Source: Monosporascus cannonballus
Lineage: Eukaryota; Ascomycota; Sordariomycetes; Xylariales
Direction of reading: 5' to 3'
Assembly: GCA_004154925.1 (NCBI GenBank)
Contig: QJNS01000024.1
Location: 1 to 64,000, forward strand
Length of the DNA stretch: 64,000 nucleotides
Of the stretch, positions 61,165 through 64,000 are shown in pieces. The notes below the pieces were generated by a model. It was not told the origin of the DNA. It searched no databases and saw nothing but the letters and a program-made list of their open reading frames with translations. Position 1 is the stretch's first letter, and the number at the start of each line of letters is the position of its first letter. The translations under genes were made by a program, and so were the position numbers.

Positions 61165-64000
61165 GATGGCCGTGGTCTGTATTGCAGCCGCTGGTCAGCA
61201 CCTGTCATTCTCTGATTATTGCATGCGGCAAATCCACGTCGCAATATACACCGACGCCCGGAGAACGCTTAAACTCCAAGGTTCTGTTATGGACGGTAAA
61301 GAAAGATGAGCTTGCAACATACTGAATTTGTGTAATTCATGATGGGCGAGGTCGACGTATGTCCGCCAACCTTATTAAACGCTTGTACAATCAACAACTA
61401 TTTCTTTATATCTTATTCGTCGATACAATCAACCTTATACACAGCCAGCGACAGCGCTATGAGATAAGACGAGTTGAACAATTGCGAAAAGAAAGCGATC
61501 CAGAGGATTGGACTGAGCGGAAAGGTTAAAGGTAAAAAAGCAATAACCGAAGCTGTGGACTTGGACGGCTTAGAGGGACCCGAAGAACTGGCTGCGGCTG
61601 ACTGGTCACCGGGCTGTGTCCTTTTTCTATTCCTTTCGAGGGATAAGCCTGGTAAGGGAGAGGAGAAGGTTTTATGTCGTCGGTTTGTATTATTGATATA
61701 TGTCGTCGAATTGTCCGAAAATGACGGTAATAGCAAACAAAAACCAGCAGGGGACGAGTCAGGTTTACTATTTGGCAAAGCCAAAATGGTGCGAGATGGA
61801 TATATATCGATCGGACGTATGCATGCGTAAAAGATGGCGTATGTATTCCCAAGTGCAATGTTATTGCCACGGGCTCCTCTTTCCAACTCGACGACGATGC
61901 CTAGCACCAAGTGTAACCTTTGAGGCAGACGGTTGGCGAGAATATCGTCAAGTCAAGTCAAGTCAAGTCGCGAGAAAAAGAATGGACATGTTGATGAGGA
62001 TAAGCATACACTGTTGATTAGGAAAAGAAAAGCGAAGCAGAGGAACAGGAGGTTTTGGAGGGAGGGGCCGCAGTTCATTCCGTCACGGCATTGGGATAAA
62101 GGCAACATGGGCAAAATACATCAGAATTCTACTCGTCTGAGTGGACGGAGGCGACGGAGGTGTATCGGAAACAGGAAGGCGTGGCCGGGCCAGGCCGGGG
62201 GAGGGTGGTGTATCTGGGATTCTGGGATTATGGGCGAGTGGGCATGCGCTCAGAGTGGGCGATGTGGGCCAGTGGATATTCAATGTGGAGCGGTATCTCA
62301 CCAGGGGCCTGGTCAGCATCTTGCCAGTCTTTTTCCCGGTATTCCCCCGGTTCAACACTTCTACCCTTCTGCCTATCTAGCCCCATTGACCCCCAATATT
62401 CCTGCGTAACGATCCCAAGTTCGAGATGCTTGGGCCCGCTCTCAGGTGGACCAATGTGGGCACTGTCCAGCATATTGGATCCGAGAGTCCGCCCTCCTTC
62501 TTCAGACGCCCCGGCTTGCACAATCAGCCCACCACAGTGCAACGGGAGCCATGCCTACCGTATCTCGTCATGTCGCTCCTCAGCACATGTACATAACCGC
62601 CTGTAGGTACTGACATGCCGACCGAGATAATGTATATAAAAGTATTCCCTGTGCCAGGTATACATAGTAATGGCATCGTGGTAGGTATGTGGCCTTTCGA
62701 TCATGCGTCGGCGTAAATTTACTATACCCTGCTGGATCTCGTCCGAAATGCGGGCCACTTGGTACCAAACATCGATGCGATTTGTCCCAAAGCCCTGGGA
62801 TCAATTGCCAAGACATCTGCACAAATGAGACGAGTTTACGCCAACACACAGTGGATATGCCACATGGTTATACGGTTCCGCCGTGCATTCCCAATCTGGC
62901 ATCTGTACGAGAGTGCCACGGGTTAATAATCGCTTCCCCGGATAGTCAAAAACCCGCCGAGCTCGAGCAAATGGGATCTAGCGGTGGTTTTCCTATTCGT
63001 CACCTCCCACCATCCTCAATTGCTTGATAGCCGCTTTGGTTACCCCAAGTGCTCTGTGCTAAGTCACGGGCTGGTGTCTCTCCTCTCAACCGACAAAGAC
63101 TTTACACCGGTGTCTCACCAGCGTGTAAGGAGAAGAAGGGCAGAAAGCTCTGCCGCTACGGCTCAAGACTACTAACGTTTTTTTTACACATCATTAGCAA
63201 CTTCTATTTGTCACGTTAATTATAATCTTCCATGCCTAGTATACGGGAGAGGAAGCCCTCTCCCTACGCGGGCAGGCACTTAAATTGACCAAGCAGATGT
63301 GAGACATGCCGTACACAACGAGCGACAGAAATACATTGCGTACTCATGGGGCATAGGAGAAGTGCAAGGCCCTGGGCTGACCCCTAAGACATTCGATGCC
63401 AACCACCCCGGCTTTACCAACTCTCAGCAGATTGGCTCACGTTCCGGTCCATTCGCACTAAGTATTCTCTGTTAATTAGCCCATAGACAGAGTCTAGTTC
63501 GGGGTAAAATAAATCGCTCATACAAACATGATCACTGGCTAGCCTAGTTTGTGACAAAACCCAAGACCCTGGGCTAGGGGACTAGCAGGAGGGTTGTTGC
63601 AACGTCACCTCTCTCGTCTTCCATTAATGGGAGGTGAGAGCACACTCATCAAACTCCACTGGTTAGGTTGATGTGGACATAGCCTCGACTTAGCCCGATA
63701 CCCTTCTCTACCATCATCCAACAAAAGAACACGTCCCAAGTGAGGCTGATAAGTGGCCGATCACGATTCTACTGCTGCTAGCTGACATTGTTAGCGCTGC
63801 CCTATCAGGAGGAGCTGAGAATTTGGGCCGTAACACGGAATACAGCCGCACGTGCGCTACGAAAGCGAAGAGAGGTCAAGGTTCCTCACCGAACCCGAGT
63901 TGATTAGCCTATCGAGATCACTTGGCAACCTAACGTTGACTCCCCACCGGCTGGCGGATCTTCGCTTGCACGCGATTCATAAAATACTTAAGTACTTGTG
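61165..64000. other. Upstream region of veA and right end of the window
   Basis: The first 1-1.5 kb is probably the veA promoter and leader. A (TCAAG)4 repeat lies at 61948-61969. From 62 kb to the end no gene is supported; open frames overlap in several frames and show no motif. Confidence 0.45.
61948..61969. repeat. (TCAAG)4 pentanucleotide repeat
   Basis: Four tandem TCAAG units plus TC, about 785 nt upstream of the veA start codon. Confidence 0.75.

Noticed and set aside
1..64000. tRNA, rRNA, CRISPR arrays, intact transposons
   Set aside because: No T-loop/anticodon pattern, rRNA core sequence, regular spacer array, transposase DDE or reverse transcriptase motif was seen on reading both strands by eye.

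Overview
The window looks like nuclear DNA of a filamentous ascomycete (Pezizomycotina, most likely a Sordariomycete). Coding genes are interrupted by short introns (about 48-270 nt) with GTAAGT/GTATGT-type donors and CTAAC/CTGAC-like branch sites. The recognisable genes are typical of mould genomes: the velvet regulator VeA, an Mga2/Spt23-type membrane transcription factor, a Zn2Cys6 regulator, a GH128 cell-wall glucanase and a HeLo-domain protein. No rRNA, tRNA, CRISPR array or intact transposon was recognised by eye.

Layout. 0.5-2.1 kb: a three-exon coiled-coil protein (+). 4.4-5.3 kb: a protein with two C2H2-like fingers (+). 8.5-11.0 kb: a five-exon divergent Hsp70-family ATPase (-). 12.2-13.4 kb: a secreted GH128-like beta-1,3-glucanase (-). 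17.4-19.1 kb: a six-exon Zn2Cys6 transcription factor (+). 20.0-21.1 kb: a conserved-looking 367-residue protein of unknown function (+). 22.6-24.9 kb: a HeLo-domain protein fused to an E2 ubiquitin-conjugating (UBC) fold but split by a frameshift (-). 26.4-30.6 kb: the Mga2/Spt23 homologue (-). 39.4-40.5 kb: RNase H1 (-). 41.7-43.2 kb: the tRNA adenosine deaminase subunit Tad3 (-). 52.0-54.2 kb: 6-phosphofructo-2-kinase/fructose-2,6-bisphosphatase (+). 56.1-58.1 kb: a low-complexity protein of unknown function (-). 59.6-61.2 kb: VeA (-).

The genes are not an operon or an obvious biosynthetic cluster. Most are housekeeping or regulatory: lipid/hypoxia control, R-loop removal, tRNA wobble editing, glycolytic flux and light/development control. 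They sit between two gene-poor blocks (30.6-39.4 and 43.2-51.1 kb) that contain degraded sequence, including a protein remnant whose in-frame stops are all explainable as C-to-T changes, as expected from repeat-induced point mutation (RIP).

The most interesting system is the HeLo-UBC locus. HeLo is a membrane-targeting cell-death domain of fungal incompatibility systems, and here it is on the same polypeptide path as an E2 fold that keeps the HPN motif and active cysteine. The two halves are in different frames, joined by an overlapping stop/start (TAATAATG), and the C-terminal tail carries a 91-bp direct duplication. Other notable structures are a 46-nt T-shaped cruciform at 2.7 kb and a run of three hairpins at 22.1 kb.

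Gene models and splice sites were derived by hand from reading frame, splice consensus and family conservation. They have not been checked against transcripts or databases.
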